A stretch of 64,000 bases of DNA from assembly GCF_051014685.1 (NCBI RefSeq), contig NC_135055.1:5506001-5570000 (forward strand), given 5' to 3'. Position 1 is the stretch's first letter; every line of letters starts with the position of its first letter. Of this stretch, positions 12,961 to 25,095 are shown in pieces. Origin of the DNA: Ptiloglossa arizonensis (lineage: Eukaryota > Arthropoda > Insecta > Hymenoptera > Colletidae). The notes beneath the pieces are model-generated. The model ran no database searches. It had not been told where the DNA came from and saw nothing but the letters and a program-made list of their open reading frames with translations. The position numbers were made by a program, and so were the translations under genes.

Positions 12961-13975
12961 AGAGAAGTCTCTTATAGTCTTTTACTTCAATCGTTTTTCA
13001 GAAATACATTTAGGGTTGGTTCTCAATGTTTGAATGTGTCAGCATTTTAATCCTTAAATAGAACGATCTATGATACAAGATTAAGTGTAGAGAAAAATTA
13101 TAAATTGTTTTCCATCGATGACGAAAGTGGCATACACTGTAAAATTAATTGCATTGAACATTGTCGAGAATATTCTTCTCTAAATGTATCCATCCACGAG
13201 TAAATAAATCTACGATTATTTAGTATCTCGTATAAAACAGAGACCTCGAAAAATATGATTTCAGAAAGAAGTGTTGGAAGAAAAAAATGGCACTCTGTTC
13301 TACACCTTCGATCGTCACGAGTATTTCAAGCACTCGGTAAAATCGACTTCGAAGAAAGCTTCCAGGCTTCGTCGAAGCACGAATCTCCCTCGTTTCCGTG
13401 GAACAGAAAAGTTAACACAAAATGGTAGCCAATCTCGTAGACCCCGGGCGCCGGCGGTGTTCCTAATTATCATGGCCGCGTAAAATGACGGCGAGGATTT
13501 TCGAGGCACGGCCGTGCCTAATGCCCCAGTAACGGGATGACGCCTCTTTTACGGCGCCGCGAATTTGCAATTCAAATAATTAGCGAACTCGACGCGAAAA
13601 ACGGTCGTCCCGACGACCTGTCTCCGGTAACGCGCGCCATCAGAAGACGCGTCCGTTCGTGGATAAAATCGGACATGGGTCGTTCGCTCGCCAAGTTCCG
13701 CGACGAACGGGCGAAGCACACAACAGTGACTTTTTGACCTAAATTCTTTAACGACCGGCGAAGGTGACGTCAGTGAGTCCTTGACCGTAACCGCCGATCG
13801 CCCATACTCCACCACCACCACTGCCGCCATCGCCATGGGATCGCCAGTGACCCTACCCGGGAATTTGATTCGCGCCAGCACTTCCTGTTTCTCGTTTCTG
13901 CTTCTTCTCTTCTGTTTTGTCGACCATTTACCCTGCTTTCTGCGCGTACTTTTCGCCGGAGAATTTTTCTGGAAA
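12961..13975. other. Unique stretch, GC-rich in its second half
   Basis: AT-rich to about 13,350, then CpG-rich to about 13,900 with CCACCACCACC-type short repeats. Overlapping short frames on both strands are unconvincing. No RNA gene or promoter is clear. Confidence 0.35.
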
Positions 13976-14830
13976 GTCTTGCGTTATTAACAATGTGTTT
14001 CTCATCTCCGAGAATCTTTTTTTTTGGGGGAGAAGAAAAGAAGAGAATTTTCAAGATAATGGATTACTAAGAAATTGGATTACTTCTTCTTTTTCGGTAA
14101 GCTTTGTGTTATTAATATTTTTTGTAAGTTTTGTGTTATTAACAATGTGTTTTTCGTCTTCGAGAACAGTTTTTGGGGAGAAGAAAAGAAGAGAATTTTC
14201 AAGGTAATGGATTACTAAGAAAAGAGAGCTCGACCGTCTTGGGATACTTCTTCTTTCTTGATAAGCTTTGTGTTATTAATATTTTTTGCACGTCTTGGGT
14301 TATTAACAATGTATTTTTCGTCTCCGAGAACATTTTTTAGGGAGAAGAAAAGAAAAGAATTTTCAAGGTAATGGATTACTAAGAAAAGAGAGCTCGACCG
14401 TCTTGGGATACTTCTTCTTTCTTGGTAAGCTTTGTGTTATTAATATTTTTTGCACGTCTTGTGTTATTAACAATGTATTTTTCGTCTTCGAGAACAGTTT
14501 TTAGGGAGAAAAAAAGAAGAGAATTTTCAAGGTAATGGATTACTAAGAAAAGAGAGCTCGACGGTCTTGGGATTCTTCTTCTTTCTTGGTAAATTTTGTT
14601 ATTAATATTTTTTGTAAGTTTTGTGTTATTAACAATGTGTTTTTTGTCTCCGAGAACAGTTTTTGGGGAGAAGAAAAGAGAATTTTCAAGGTAATGGATT
14701 ACGAAAAGAATACAGCTCCAAAGTCTTGGACAATTCCTTCCCTCTTGGTAGTTCTTGTGTTATTAACAATATATTTATTTTCTTTCAGACGCAATATTCA
14801 AGGTAATGGATATAAAATATACACTATCAT
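13976..14830. repeat. Tandem array, unit about 160 bp, 6 copies, with splice-like motifs
   Basis: The phrase TTTCAAGGTAATGG recurs (AAGGTA at 14,201, 14,365, 14,529, 14,688 and 14,800, with a variant at 14,053). The unit is 164 bp in the centre and shorter at both ends. Every complete unit also has TTGGTAAGCTTTGTG after a pyrimidine-rich stretch. Units therefore carry two donor-like GTAA sites, and the last copy has a TTTCTTTCAG acceptor-like site just before 14,789. No coding frame spans it. Confidence 0.85.
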
Positions 14831-16128
14831 TCGAAAATCATAGGATACTTGTTTTTAATAAAATTGTATAATGATGTAGAGACTCTTCTCTTTGTTAGAC
14901 TTTTCTTTATTAGATACACTAATATTAAAGTAGGACTATTTAGCCAAGGAACGTAGTTTCAAAACTATAAACAAGTATACCTACGAGAATTTTAGTATTA
15001 TCAACCATCACATCGATAACGTATATGAAAATGTCATAAGCTGGCTTTTTCTTGACATTATTTAATACATTTAACGTTAATTACTTGATAGGAGGGAGCT
15101 AAAAATAAATATTTATGTGCAACATAATTCAAACAATAAAAAGTTAACGATTCTTTAATTCTGTTTAATAACAAATATAATTAACGGTAATATTTCAATA
15201 TTTATAAAATGTAAAAGAAGGCTACACTACAGTAGTTATTAAACACAATACAAATCCTTTATTTTTTATTTTATTAAATCTCTTCGTTCGATACAAAAAT
15301 AAAATACCAATACTTGTACAAAAGAGGCAAAATAAAGGGAAAGTAGCTTCTAACCTAACCTCAAAAGCGACCCGGTTACAACATCTAAAGTATTTTAAAT
15401 TAAACTACGTTTTTTCGTGTTATTTATACGAAAATGTTATTTTACACCCGTATGGACAATTGCCTCCATATTCATTACCCGTTAAACTCCAAATTTGTAT
15501 CACTCAGCCCCCATAGAAATTCTTTCTAAGGGATCTCCGATCTCTTGCTTCGAATCAAAAGCTGCCCCCTCGTCCTTCCATTTCTTATTGCAAAGGCATC
15601 GCTGTTACAGGACCATGGACGAACTTCCCGCCGTCTCGACGATGCCACGCACGTTGCCCCCCTCCATTTTTCGTGGGGTGCCCCACGCATCCCGTTATGC
15701 ATTTTTCCATCGGGGAAAAGGGAGGAGAGAAAGGTGGCCAGCGGGCCGAAAAAAGAGGAAAAAAACGAGGGAACCGAGGAGAAACGACGGCAAAGAAAAA
15801 ATCCCTGGCTGGCAAAAAATTGGTGCATCCTGTGCCCTGACCTCACGGGGCACCCATTCGGGTAACGCGGATACCGTCCGATCGGCCGGCCAGTCCGAAT
15901 ACTCTCTCCTACCGTAACATCCTATCCGTTCTTCTTCGTCGTGTGTGCTTTTTTTTTTACCCTCGTTCACCACCCCCCTCTTTTACCCCATGTCCCGTGG
16001 CCCCCTTTGTACGCGCGCTCTCTCGCGTATTCGATTACGAGAATCTCGTGTTACGCGGCCGGCGCGTGCAACGTTTCGACCGAGCCGCATCCCCCTGATC
16101 GACAGCGGCGTCGGGACGCTCCTGGACG
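14831..16128. other. AT-rich then GC-rich unique stretch
   Basis: Very AT-rich to about 15,530, with an AACCTAACC motif near 15,354. GC-rich afterwards, with several mutually overlapping frames (for example 15,495-15,917 plus and 15,526-15,846 minus) that encode low-complexity Lys/Arg/Pro peptides. I do not accept these as genes. Confidence 0.35.
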
Positions 16129-17465
16129 TGCGATTTTAATCCCGAATTGTCGGCGTAGTAGAGACAGAGGGCAAGAACGTAGGTGCAATGAAAACGGGGG
16201 ACGCAGGTGGGAGTTGTTTGGATTTGTTTGACAATGTTTGATCATTCAGGGAACGATCAACGAAGGGGTAGAATTTTGACCCTCTGTCGCAAAGAGATTA
16301 AGAACTTAACTAATTTATTCGTTCAGTTGGAGAGTACTCAAGTTGGAGTACTCCAACTTAGAGTTGGAGAGTATTATTGGAGTGTACTCAAAGGACAGGT
16401 TACAGTATGTTGGGTGCGATTTTAATCCCGAATTGCTGGCGTAGTAGAGACAAGGGGGCAAGAACGTAGGTGCAATGAAAACGGGGGACGTAGGTGGGTG
16501 TTGTTTGGATTTATTTGACAATGTTTGATCATTCAGGGAACGATCAACGAAGGGGTAGAATTTTCTCGTTCAAACATCGTGACACATTGTTTTATTTATA
16601 AGAACTTTTTCGAACTTTTGTTTCTGACTCTCTGTCGCAAAGAGATTAAGAACTGAATTAATTTATTCAATTAAGTTAGAGAGTATTTTTGGAGAATACT
16701 CGAAGGACAGGTTACAGTATATTGGGTGCGATTTTAATCCCAAATTGCTGGCGTAGTAGAGACAGGGGGCAAGAACGTAGGTGCAATGAAAACGGGGAAC
16801 GCAGGTGGGAGTTGTTTGGATTTGTTTGACAATGTTTGATCATTCAGAGAACGATCAACGAAGGGGTAGAAATCATTTTCAAGGGGGAGAATTTTCTCGT
16901 TCAAACATCGTGATTCATTGTTTTATTCATAAGAACTTTTTCGAACTTTTGTTTCTGACCCTCTGTCACAAAAAGATTAAGAACTGAATTAATTTATTCA
17001 ATTAAGTTGGAGAGTATTATTGGAGAGTACTCAAAGGATAGTGTTGCAACAGTTTTAATAGGTAAAACGAGGTTTGTTTATGTTTGAAGGTTACGGTACA
17101 TTGGACGCGATTTTAATCCCGAATTGCTTGATATAATAGAAACAGAAGGAGCTGGCCGGAATAGAGGTGCGATGAAAGTGGGGGGTGCAGGTGGGAATTA
17201 TTTGGATTCGTTTGACGATGTTTAATCGTTCAGGGATATTCAACGAAGGGTTAGAAATCATCTTGAGAGGTGAGAGTATTCTCGTGATTCATTGTTTTAT
17301 TTATAAGAACTTTTCCAAACCTTTGTTTTCGAACCCCTTTCGCAAAAGACGTTAATAATCGAAGTCCAATTTACTTAATTAATTTGAAGAGTATTATCGG
17401 AGAGTACCCAAAGGACAGTGTTGTAAAAGTTTTAATAGGTAAAACGAGGTTTGTTTATATTTGAA
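16129..17465. repeat. Tandem array, unit about 286-379 bp, 4 copies
   Basis: Units begin with GCGATTTTAATCC at 16,130, 16,416, 16,728 and 17,107, each followed by a block containing GCAAGAACGTAGGTGCAATG or a variant. Length differences come from insertions near 16,560-16,620 and 16,870-16,930 and a longer fourth unit. The frames 16,207-16,425 and 16,805-16,987 are the same unit read twice, so they are not independent genes. Confidence 0.85.
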
Positions 17466-19260
17466 GAATGCAGTATATTACATCGAAGTATATATTTTCC
17501 AAGATTTTATGCAAAAATTGAATGCATTGAGTACTTTCTTATCTAAGACGACCCAAGACAAAGGATTGAAAACGTTTCAGTAAATGAAACCATGTTCAGT
17601 TATGTTTGAGAGATATCCTCGAAAGAAAGAAACCAACCACACGGTTTTCCCTCGAGATTAAATAATTGCAATGAATTTGTGAAGCAAGACTAAATTTAGC
17701 TTTTAATTACAGAATACTTGTGGGATTGTTTAGGACATTCAAAGATTAAAATTGTTAAGCTCGAAGCTGATAACTACTTTGCACCGATCACCTTTCGTAT
17801 TTCCATCTCTACCTTCGCAAGCACTTCATTCTCCTCTTTACACGTACTTAAAATAAAAACCACCCTTCTCTCTTCGTACAGTATTAAATAATCACCCTCC
17901 TACCCCTCAGGGGTGTGTTTTTCTGGGTATTTTTAAAGCCTCGAAAGATTTGCTACCTCGTTTACTGCCTGGTAAACGTTGATAGGCATGTAACAGGGGT
18001 TCCTAATGAATCTTTTTTCTTCCGAATTTTTTCCCTGCTCATCGGGGTGAGTTTCCCCGCAGCTGAGCGCGGTGTAAACGCAGAAACGCGCGGCGGAAAC
18101 AAACGATGTTTCAATGGACGTTCGTCCAGCAGGCAGTTTTGCGGACACGGCAGGCCATCGGTCCTCGTAAAAGACTTTTATGAGTTTACGAACCTCCAAA
18201 AATAGCTACACAATCGGAACCGGTTTCGGTATAATCCTCACCGATTTTCGTGGGCCTACAATTTCAATAAGTAAACATTCCGTCGCAGTGGTACAAGCAC
18301 GACATAATTATACCGGTTTCACGAATGTTTTCACGGATTTCTACGATTCCGCGCGAAGTATGCAACGATAAGGATCCCAGTCGAGCTCAGTTTACGAAAA
18401 AAAGTTTCTTCTTCCCCGAAACGTTCCTCCGAACTCGAAGAACCGGGTTACCGTGAAATTATCGCGTCCCCGCGAATTATCACCCTTTGGAATCTGCGAA
18501 CTCAATTTTCACGCTTAACCCCGCCGCGATAATGAGAGCAAACTTTGAACAAAGAAAGTCGTCCAGCTTTCTTTCTGACCTTATTTGTGTATAAAAATAA
18601 TTACCAGGCTTTTTTTATTCATATCTGTGGATGTTCTTTAAAATTTCTGAAATTCTCTCATAGAAAGGGGGTCATGTACACTCCTCTTGGCCTTCAATTT
18701 AAGATTGAAATATATTCTGTCAATTTTTTAAATTCGTTCATTTGTGGGAGGTCATCCGCCCTCTTGCCCCCCCCCCCTTCTATTCGAACTCTTGCTATTA
18801 GGAAAAATATAAGAAAAAGGTACATACTGTCTTTTACGGTAGGGCAATAGACATATTATATATTAAAAAATGACCAGATTGTGATCAAACACGTTAAATA
18901 TACTATTAACTATTTTACTCTTTTCTTGATTCTCACATAAGTGGGGGAGGTTGATCATCTGTCATTCTTATTTCGTGTTCTTCTAACTAAATCGATGCTC
19001 AATTTTATCAATTTTTAGTTACGTCCCGAAGCTTCTGTCGCAAAATATCTAAAACTCTCCGTAAAATTTCAAACGATGAGCGAGTTCGCATCGATGAATT
19101 AATTAATCACCGTTCCCAAAATGCGAGGAATGCGAGAACGTTAATAATATTATCGTGACAGACTATACGTATTAGGAGACTATACGCATCGTAGATACCA
19201 GAAACAACAGTTCAAGGACCACTCCCTTAGAATCTCGGCGAGTCGACTCGCGAAGTCACG
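17466..19260. other. Unique stretch
   Basis: Mixed composition. A run of ten C residues lies near 18,768-18,777. Two weakly similar phrases (GTGGGAGGTCATCCGCCC near 18,745 and GTGGGGGAGGTTGATCATC near 18,941) suggest an old degenerate duplication. No gene supported. Confidence 0.3.
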
Positions 19261-19416
19261 TACGCGTGACAGCGGCCGGCAATCGATCGATAAATCATTG
19301 TATCACCATCCAGAAACGCAGTGAATTCGTCGATAGACGATCAGAGGGATGTAGAATCGCACAAAGACGATTGTCGTACAAAGGCGGAGAATTCCAAACA
19401 GAGGAACCTGGTGTCA

Positions 19417-19426
19417 AGATGGCGGA
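19417..19426 (+). promoter_or_regulatory. YY1/Pho-like AAGATGGCGG motif over a possible start codon
   Basis: AAGATGGCGG matches the core of the YY1/Pleiohomeotic-type site. In animals that site sometimes sits on the first ATG of a gene. Here its ATG (19,419) opens the frame of the exon candidate described separately. A ten-base match can occur by chance, so confidence is low. Confidence 0.25.
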
Positions 19427-19528
19427 TGCCAGGAATAACGCGCGCGTTGCAAAACTTGACGATTTATTTTCACATCGGAAAACAGGTGGAATCGATGCGT
19501 CAACCCGGCCGGCCGCCAAGGTTCCCCG
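19419..19528 (+). CDS. Possible first coding exon (hypothetical)
   Basis: The ATG at 19,419 has a good insect start context (CAAG before ATGG). It opens a 36-codon frame starting MADARNNARVAKLDDLF that runs straight into a strong splice donor (CCCCG then GTGAGT, with GT at 19,529-19,530). An upstream in-frame ATG exists at 19,266. I prefer 19,419 for its context and because the sequence becomes a plausible soluble peptide there. I do not recognise the protein, and I find no downstream exon that I can join with confidence. It could be a chance frame in a GC-rich patch. A second donor-like GTGAGT lies a few bases downstream. Confidence 0.22.
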
Positions 19529-19539
19529 GTGAGTGGTGA

Positions 19540-21105
19540 GTAATCACTAGGAACTGTCGAGAATTCTCGTTCCTCTGCGAGGCTCGCATCACTTAGTTAC
19601 TTCTGGTCAGATTTAAGACGCCTGGGAAATACCGGAAACAGTGAAACTCTTGATTTCGAGATTACACCGACCGTACGCGATGTTAATTCAAACACCCACC
19701 CGGGAAAGGAAGCTCGCCGGTTTTTATTACCGCAACACTCATTGTCCAGGTCTTATTTCCAGAATACATATCTCGAAAATTATTACAGACCAACGAGAGA
19801 AACAAAGAGAAACCAACAGTTCTCTCGTATCAAGCGGATGAATTAATTTAACGAGGAAACCCAACCGCTATCCTGACCATCTCGTCGCTCCATCCCCTAC
19901 CCGGGATAGTATTCGGATACATCCCACTGTATTTACCAAAGAGAAAAGAACAACGTGAAAAACAAAAAAAAGAAAAAAAAAAAACCTCACGCACGGCGTC
20001 ACATTTCCTTCCATCAATCAACAAGGGATACGCGTGACCGTGGGGGAGGTTTCTGGTGAACACCGTGCTCGGGGATCCCTCCGTCCTCTTTACCGGTGTT
20101 GGGTAAAAGAGAGAAGAAAAAAAGCGGAAAAAAGAAGAAAAAAAAAAGAAAAAGGACGATTCCCCTGTGAATCCAGAATTTAAGAGTCTCCGAGAGCATC
20201 GATGGTTTCGGTGTTATATGCACGAGGTAGGACCGGTCGTTTGCGCACGAGGAAACGTGACGCGAAAGCCGTAGTCCTTTCCTGTGCATCTCATTAGGAC
20301 ACCCGAGGGAGCCAGGACCTCTGTCGCTTATCAGGATGGATATATTTTACGATCGGGAAGTTGGGGAGGCTTCCGCTGTTGGCGGCTACCTAATTGGACG
20401 GCTCCTCTTCCTGGTACGATTGACTCGGGGCAACCCCTCGACTTTCGTGGCCAGTCGCGCTTAGGAAGCCGCGGCCACTTTCCGCTCCGTGTTCGTTTTC
20501 TCGCCGCTTCCCCTCCGTCGTTCTACGGTGTTTCTCTTTGTCCAGTCCACTCGCTCCCGCCCTACCCTGAGCAGTCGGTGTTATTCCGCTCCTCTCCTCG
20601 ACCTTCCTTCTCGCCTTCCCTCATCCACCCGACGGATGGGTAGCTTTAACGCCAGCGCGGCGCGGCGCGGTCGCGGGCCTGCGTTCGCCGCGCATCCGTG
20701 AAAGTGAAACGGAGAAAATCAGGTTTCGAAGACGAGCCTTCGAACCACCGCCTGGACGACGCTCGAGACACGCCGATAGAGCCCCGGTTGAGTATTGTCT
20801 CGCTGAGCGGCGCGGTGAATCGAGCGCGCCGTCGATTGGACGCGATCCAATGAACAGGGACACGCGGTTTTTATCAACCGCGCGGATGGAACGCGGAGAG
20901 CGGCTGTTGACGTCGATCGGATGATTTTGCCCGCGATTCGACGCGCCGACACGGTGAGAGACCCTGGATCGCGTTGCTTTTAGGTGCCGAGTGTTCTTAT
21001 AAGGTGTTGGATAAGCTACGGGGAGGGAGCTAGCGAAGGACATGTATCAGATGGGAGTGGGTTATTCGGTGAATTTGGTATTAGAAAATTCGGAGACTTG
21101 GCTGA
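19540..21105. other. Unique stretch with GC-rich, promoter-like part
   Basis: Two A-rich runs (19,963-19,984 and 20,117-20,153) precede a GC-rich segment at 20,290-20,990. That segment contains CCAAT-type boxes in both orientations (near 20,391 and 20,832-20,850) and GCGGCGCGGCGCGG-like runs. It resembles an insect housekeeping promoter or first exon, but no coding frame is convincing. Confidence 0.3.
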
Positions 21106-21690
21106 TCAGTATCCAAAATTAGTGGGATTCGGATACTTGAGTATTCTCGAATATTCGTACACTTTGGTGAATTGAGTATAAGGTGAATATGATTCGAACA
21201 CTTGGGTATTCTTGAGTATTCGAATATTCGAATCATTAGGTGAGTTCGGTATTAGGTGATTGTAATTTGAATACTCGAGTATTCTTGAGTATTCCAATAT
21301 TCGAATCATCCAGTGAGTTCGGTACAAGGTGAATGTAATTCGAATACTCGAGTATTATTGAGTATTCGAATATTCGAATCATTAGGTGAGTTCGGTATAA
21401 GGTGAATATGATTCGAATACTCGAGTATTCTTGAGTATCCGAATATTCGAATCATTAGGTGAGTTCGGTACAAGGTGAATGTAATTCGAATACTCGAGTA
21501 TTCTTGAGTATTCGAATATTCGAATCATTAGGTGAGTTCGGTACAAGGTGAATGTAATTCGAATACTCAAGTATTATTGAGTATTCGAATATTATTCGTA
21601 TCATCCAGTGAGTTCGGTATAAGGTGAATGTAATTCGAATAGTCGAGTATTCGTGAGTATTCTAGTATTCGAATAATTCGATGATTCGAG
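21106..21690. repeat. Minisatellite, 73-bp unit, about 7 copies, built of palindromes
   Basis: TGAGTTCGGT recurs at 21,241, 21,314, 21,387, 21,460, 21,533 and 21,609: a period of 73 bp four times, then 76. Each unit contains the perfect palindrome GAATACTCGAGTATTC and the palindrome TCGAATATTCGA, so single strands should fold strongly. The repetitive minus-strand peptides with the phrase ILEYSRILEYSN come from this repeat. Because 73 is not a multiple of three, the frame changes in each unit, so it is not a gene. Confidence 0.9.
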
Positions 21691-21710
21691 TACAGTTTCG
21701 AATACCATTC

Positions 21711-21870
21711 GAATACATGATTCATTGAATACTTTTCTATTCGAATACATGATTCATTGAATACTTTTCTATTCGAATACATGATTCATTGAATACTTTT
21801 CTATTCGAATACATGATACATTGATTACTTTTCTATTCGAATACATGATTCATTGAATATTTTTTTCAGG
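21711..21870. repeat. Minisatellite, 32-bp unit, 5 copies
   Basis: GAATACATGATTCATTGAAT-type units begin at 21,711, 21,743, 21,775, 21,807 and 21,839, exactly 32 bp apart, with small changes in the fourth and fifth. It directly follows the 73-bp array and shares its GAATAC words, so the two are probably related by origin. Confidence 0.9.
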
Positions 21871-22540
21871 GAATATTCTTCCCTGTCGAATAAATATAAC
21901 GACGATAAACGTAATACGGAAAGGAGAAAAGATTAACAAACTAATTAATATATGCACCCCCACAATGAAATTTCTCAACAATTACTTCTTTCCTTGAATC
22001 CAGAAAATTAGGTCTACCGGACAGGTATAATCAGTAGCACGCACGTAATTTTTTATCAACGCACGTTATTTTTTATAGGTTGTTAAAGTATTGTATATTT
22101 TTTACGACAGTATAAATATAAAATTAACAATGGAAAACAAGGAGGAAGATGCACAGTGTATAAAGAGAGCCACACGTAGCTAAAATGTTATTATTAGAAC
22201 CTTAATCTCGGTCCCTGTATGGTCCGCATATAAACGGACTCTCGTCATCGAAACGATGATTTTTTACTTTTTCTCGAATAAACAAAATATGTATCGTAAA
22301 CCCAGTCTGACATTTCTTGGAACAATCGGTAGTTGGTCTGTTTACCACAATTGTATTTATACCTTGAAACAAAATTTTCTATCCCATAAAGATACTAAAA
22401 GTGATTTTCCTATCAACTAACGCTCGTAGCGTGTCACAGGGATTTCGGTAGTCTCGAATTTTGTTGAAGAACTAGCTGGTGATAATGTAGTCGACGATGT
22501 CGTAAGGATCGAGCTCGATAAACGTCTCCCACAATACTCC
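21871..22540. other. AT-rich unique stretch
   Basis: Single-copy AT-rich DNA. I see no gene, RNA or clear repeat. The sequence becomes GC-rich at about 22,430. Confidence 0.35.
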
Positions 22541-23900
22541 GATATGCCGTCTCAGCTGAGAGGCGGTCGAAGTCAGCTGACTTCAAGTGTTGCCCGGCAC
22601 GGGTCAACTCTCCCCCCTACTTTCTTCGCTGTTTGTCCCCCCACCCCCTCGAGCTTCGACTTCTGGATCGTTCAGCCGTGGCCGCGAATGTCTCGAGAAA
22701 ATCTTCAATTCCTCATCGCACCACCTAATGGTCCCCCCCGAAATTCTAAACCCAAAGCACTTCCCTCTCCATCGTCATCCAACCGTGCCGATCGCCCTTG
22801 GTTCGATTCACCTCGAAAGCGAACGAAACAACTAGAGGACCATCGTCGATTAATAGTCCAGCCAGAACAAAGTGTTCGGAGAGAAACCGATCGTTACCAC
22901 GGCCTCGGTTCATAAACCAAGAAACCACAACGCGCCGCTTCCCGTGAGGAACGCGCGCCGACTCGGATCGTGCGATCGTACCTCCATGCTCCTTCCGTAA
23001 ACAGACCCCAATTTATGCAACAGTTCCCCTCCTGGGTTGCACCCTATCCTCCAAAGAGAATCTCGCCGAGAAGCCAAGGGATGACGGGATGGAACTCGGC
23101 CAAATTCGATCGAAGAGTTCGTCACCGTGGACACCCTGCCTCTCGTCCTCCCCGTCACCTGGTGTTCTTCTTTCGTCCGGCGCGCGAAATCGTGCGAATC
23201 GATCGGCCATGGGACAGTGGAGTGCAAGGAGGAAGCGAACGATCGAAAAAGAGCAAACCGGGAAGACGAACGCAGAGGATGAGGCGGCGGCAGAAGAAGA
23301 AGACGAAGCTGAGGAGGAGGAGGAGGTGGTGGTGGAGGAGGTGGTGGAGGCTCGAAGGAAGGAGACGGGAGCCGGAGAGAAGACGAGGAAGAAGGAGAGG
23401 ACGAGGAGAAGCGCACACCGAGAATCGTCGGTGCAAACCGAACGTGGTATAGAGGAATCGGTAGGCGATACGGGAGCGGGGGAGGTCGAGCGTGCGAGGG
23501 AGGGAGGAGGCGGCGGTTCGGGCGCGGGGACGAGGAACGGTGGTGGCGCGGGGGGGAGCCAGGAGGGGGAGGGGGCTCGCGGGGCCACGGACGGAGGGAA
23601 GTCAGTATCGCGGATGGCGATGGCGATGGCAGAGTCAATGTCCTAGCGCTCGCACTGGGTCACGGCGAGTTGCGGCCAACGACCCAAGGCAGAGCTCCTC
23701 TTTACTTTGCACAGTGCGAGCGAGAAGGATAGGGCCCCCGCGGGAGGTGGCGGCGTGGTTCGAGCGGGAACGAGCGACAGAGACCGAGGGAGCTCAGCCG
23801 GAGTAGGAAGGAGTCGGAGCAACGAGGAGAGAGAGAGAGAGAGATAGAGATAAAGAGAGAGAGAGGGGGGAGGAACGAAGATAAAGAGCGTGTTCCCTGG
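22541..23900. other. GC-rich, purine-tract-rich block, possible promoter or 5' untranslated region
   Basis: The + strand is strongly purine-rich from about 23,220 to 23,640, with GAGGAGGAGG/GTGGTGGAGG runs, then carries a (GA)n tract at 23,829-23,870. Long frames occur on both strands (22,910-23,638 minus, Pro/Ser-rich; 23,089-23,646 plus, Glu/Gly-rich). They are mirror products of the same low-complexity DNA and I do not accept either. GA tracts are typical binding sites for insect GAGA-type factors near promoters, so a regulatory role is a reasonable guess. Confidence 0.35.
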
Positions 23901-24159
23901 TTCCTCGTCTCGCGGTGTGTATACTGGGTGCTCGAAGCGAGAAGTCGTGGATCCTCGCGAGGATCCGCGATTTTCTGGCTCTGGGACGGATCGGGTGCCT
24001 TTGTCTTGCGCGACTAGCCGAATCGGGCCTATACTCGAGCAGGTTCGGCCAAGGGAGATTTAAACACGTTTGGACGACTTTCTCGGTGGTCCTTTTTAGG
24101 AGAAAGACCATCTATCGAATCTGCGAACACGCTTCTACGTTGCAACGAGCTCTGTCGAT

Positions 24160-25095
24160 GTAGACCTAGAGTCTTGGTAGAGACACTTCAAATGGGAGAT
24201 ACACGAGGAGGTTTAGCGAAGGTTTGGGGTCTTTATCGATAGTCTTTCGTCCGTGACAGATGATCGATTAAAATCCATGGGTAAACCTTTGACAACTTGT
24301 ACCGTGCAGTGGACCTATAGCCTTACAAATCTTAGTTGAGCTTAGGTAGAACAGATCCACCTTGAACGTACACAAGATCGGTGGAGAGTCTATCGCTGAT
24401 CCTATACTCGAGGAAGATGATTGATCAAGATGGACGATTTTCGACCGTATATGGGCCTCTGCAACTCAATTGCACTCGACACTGTGTGTGCAATCTCGTC
24501 TTTTTCACGGAAAAGGTCGAGGAGAAAAGCGGTCCATGAAACACAGCATCAAGTGAAATGGCTCTGTTCTACCCCAGGCTGTAGGTCTATATGTAGAGGT
24601 CTACTCGCGGCTTGCCTGCAGGTTTGATCGACCATCCTCGTCACGAAAAAATCTAGCGAGAAGATTATCGACCAAACCTGTAGACACACTACTGATAAAC
24701 CTCCGTGTGTATGGGACTGTATACAGATTAGTGAGTGTGATTGAGTCATAAAGTGGAACTACTGTACTTCGGGCCCTGTGTCTATACCAGTAGGCTATAT
24801 GCAGTAGAGATTTACCGGAGACTTGCCTCCAGGTTCGACCGTATTTCTCGAGAAAAAGACTGTCGAATTTAATCGACATTTGGAAATACGAGGCTACGTA
24901 TAAACCACCACGTGTATCGAGGTATACGAGTTAAGCTAGTTCGATTCAGCTATAAGGTGGTCTACTTGATCTTCGCGACCTATCAAACCTGTGGGTAACC
25001 TTCCAGTGAACCTTCCAGTCCCTCCATGTCTATGGTCTCCTGAACCAAGACTCGGCCAGATTCGGTCAGGCGACATGGAAACTTCCTCGTCGAGT
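24160..25095. repeat. Old degenerate tandem repeat, about 215-bp spacing
   Basis: GGCTTGCCTGCAGGTTTGAT (about 24,610) and GACTTGCCTCCAGGTTCGAC (about 24,820) lie in similar surroundings, both preceded by a TATATG-A-GTAGAG phrase. Looser matches lie upstream and downstream. The copies are too diverged for me to fix ends or copy number. Frames here are short and unrecognised. Confidence 0.4.

Noticed and set aside
21106..21782. Repetitive peptide frames with ILEYSRILEYSN
   Set aside because: Produced by the 73-bp minisatellite. The unit length is not a multiple of three and stops interrupt the frames.
22795..22812. GGTTCGATTCACC as a tRNA B box
   Set aside because: No matching A box, acceptor stem or cloverleaf arms can be drawn around it.
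22910..23646. 242-residue minus frame (Pro/Ser-rich) and 185-residue plus frame (Glu/Gly-rich)
   Set aside because: They are the two strands of one purine-rich low-complexity tract, with no domain in either.
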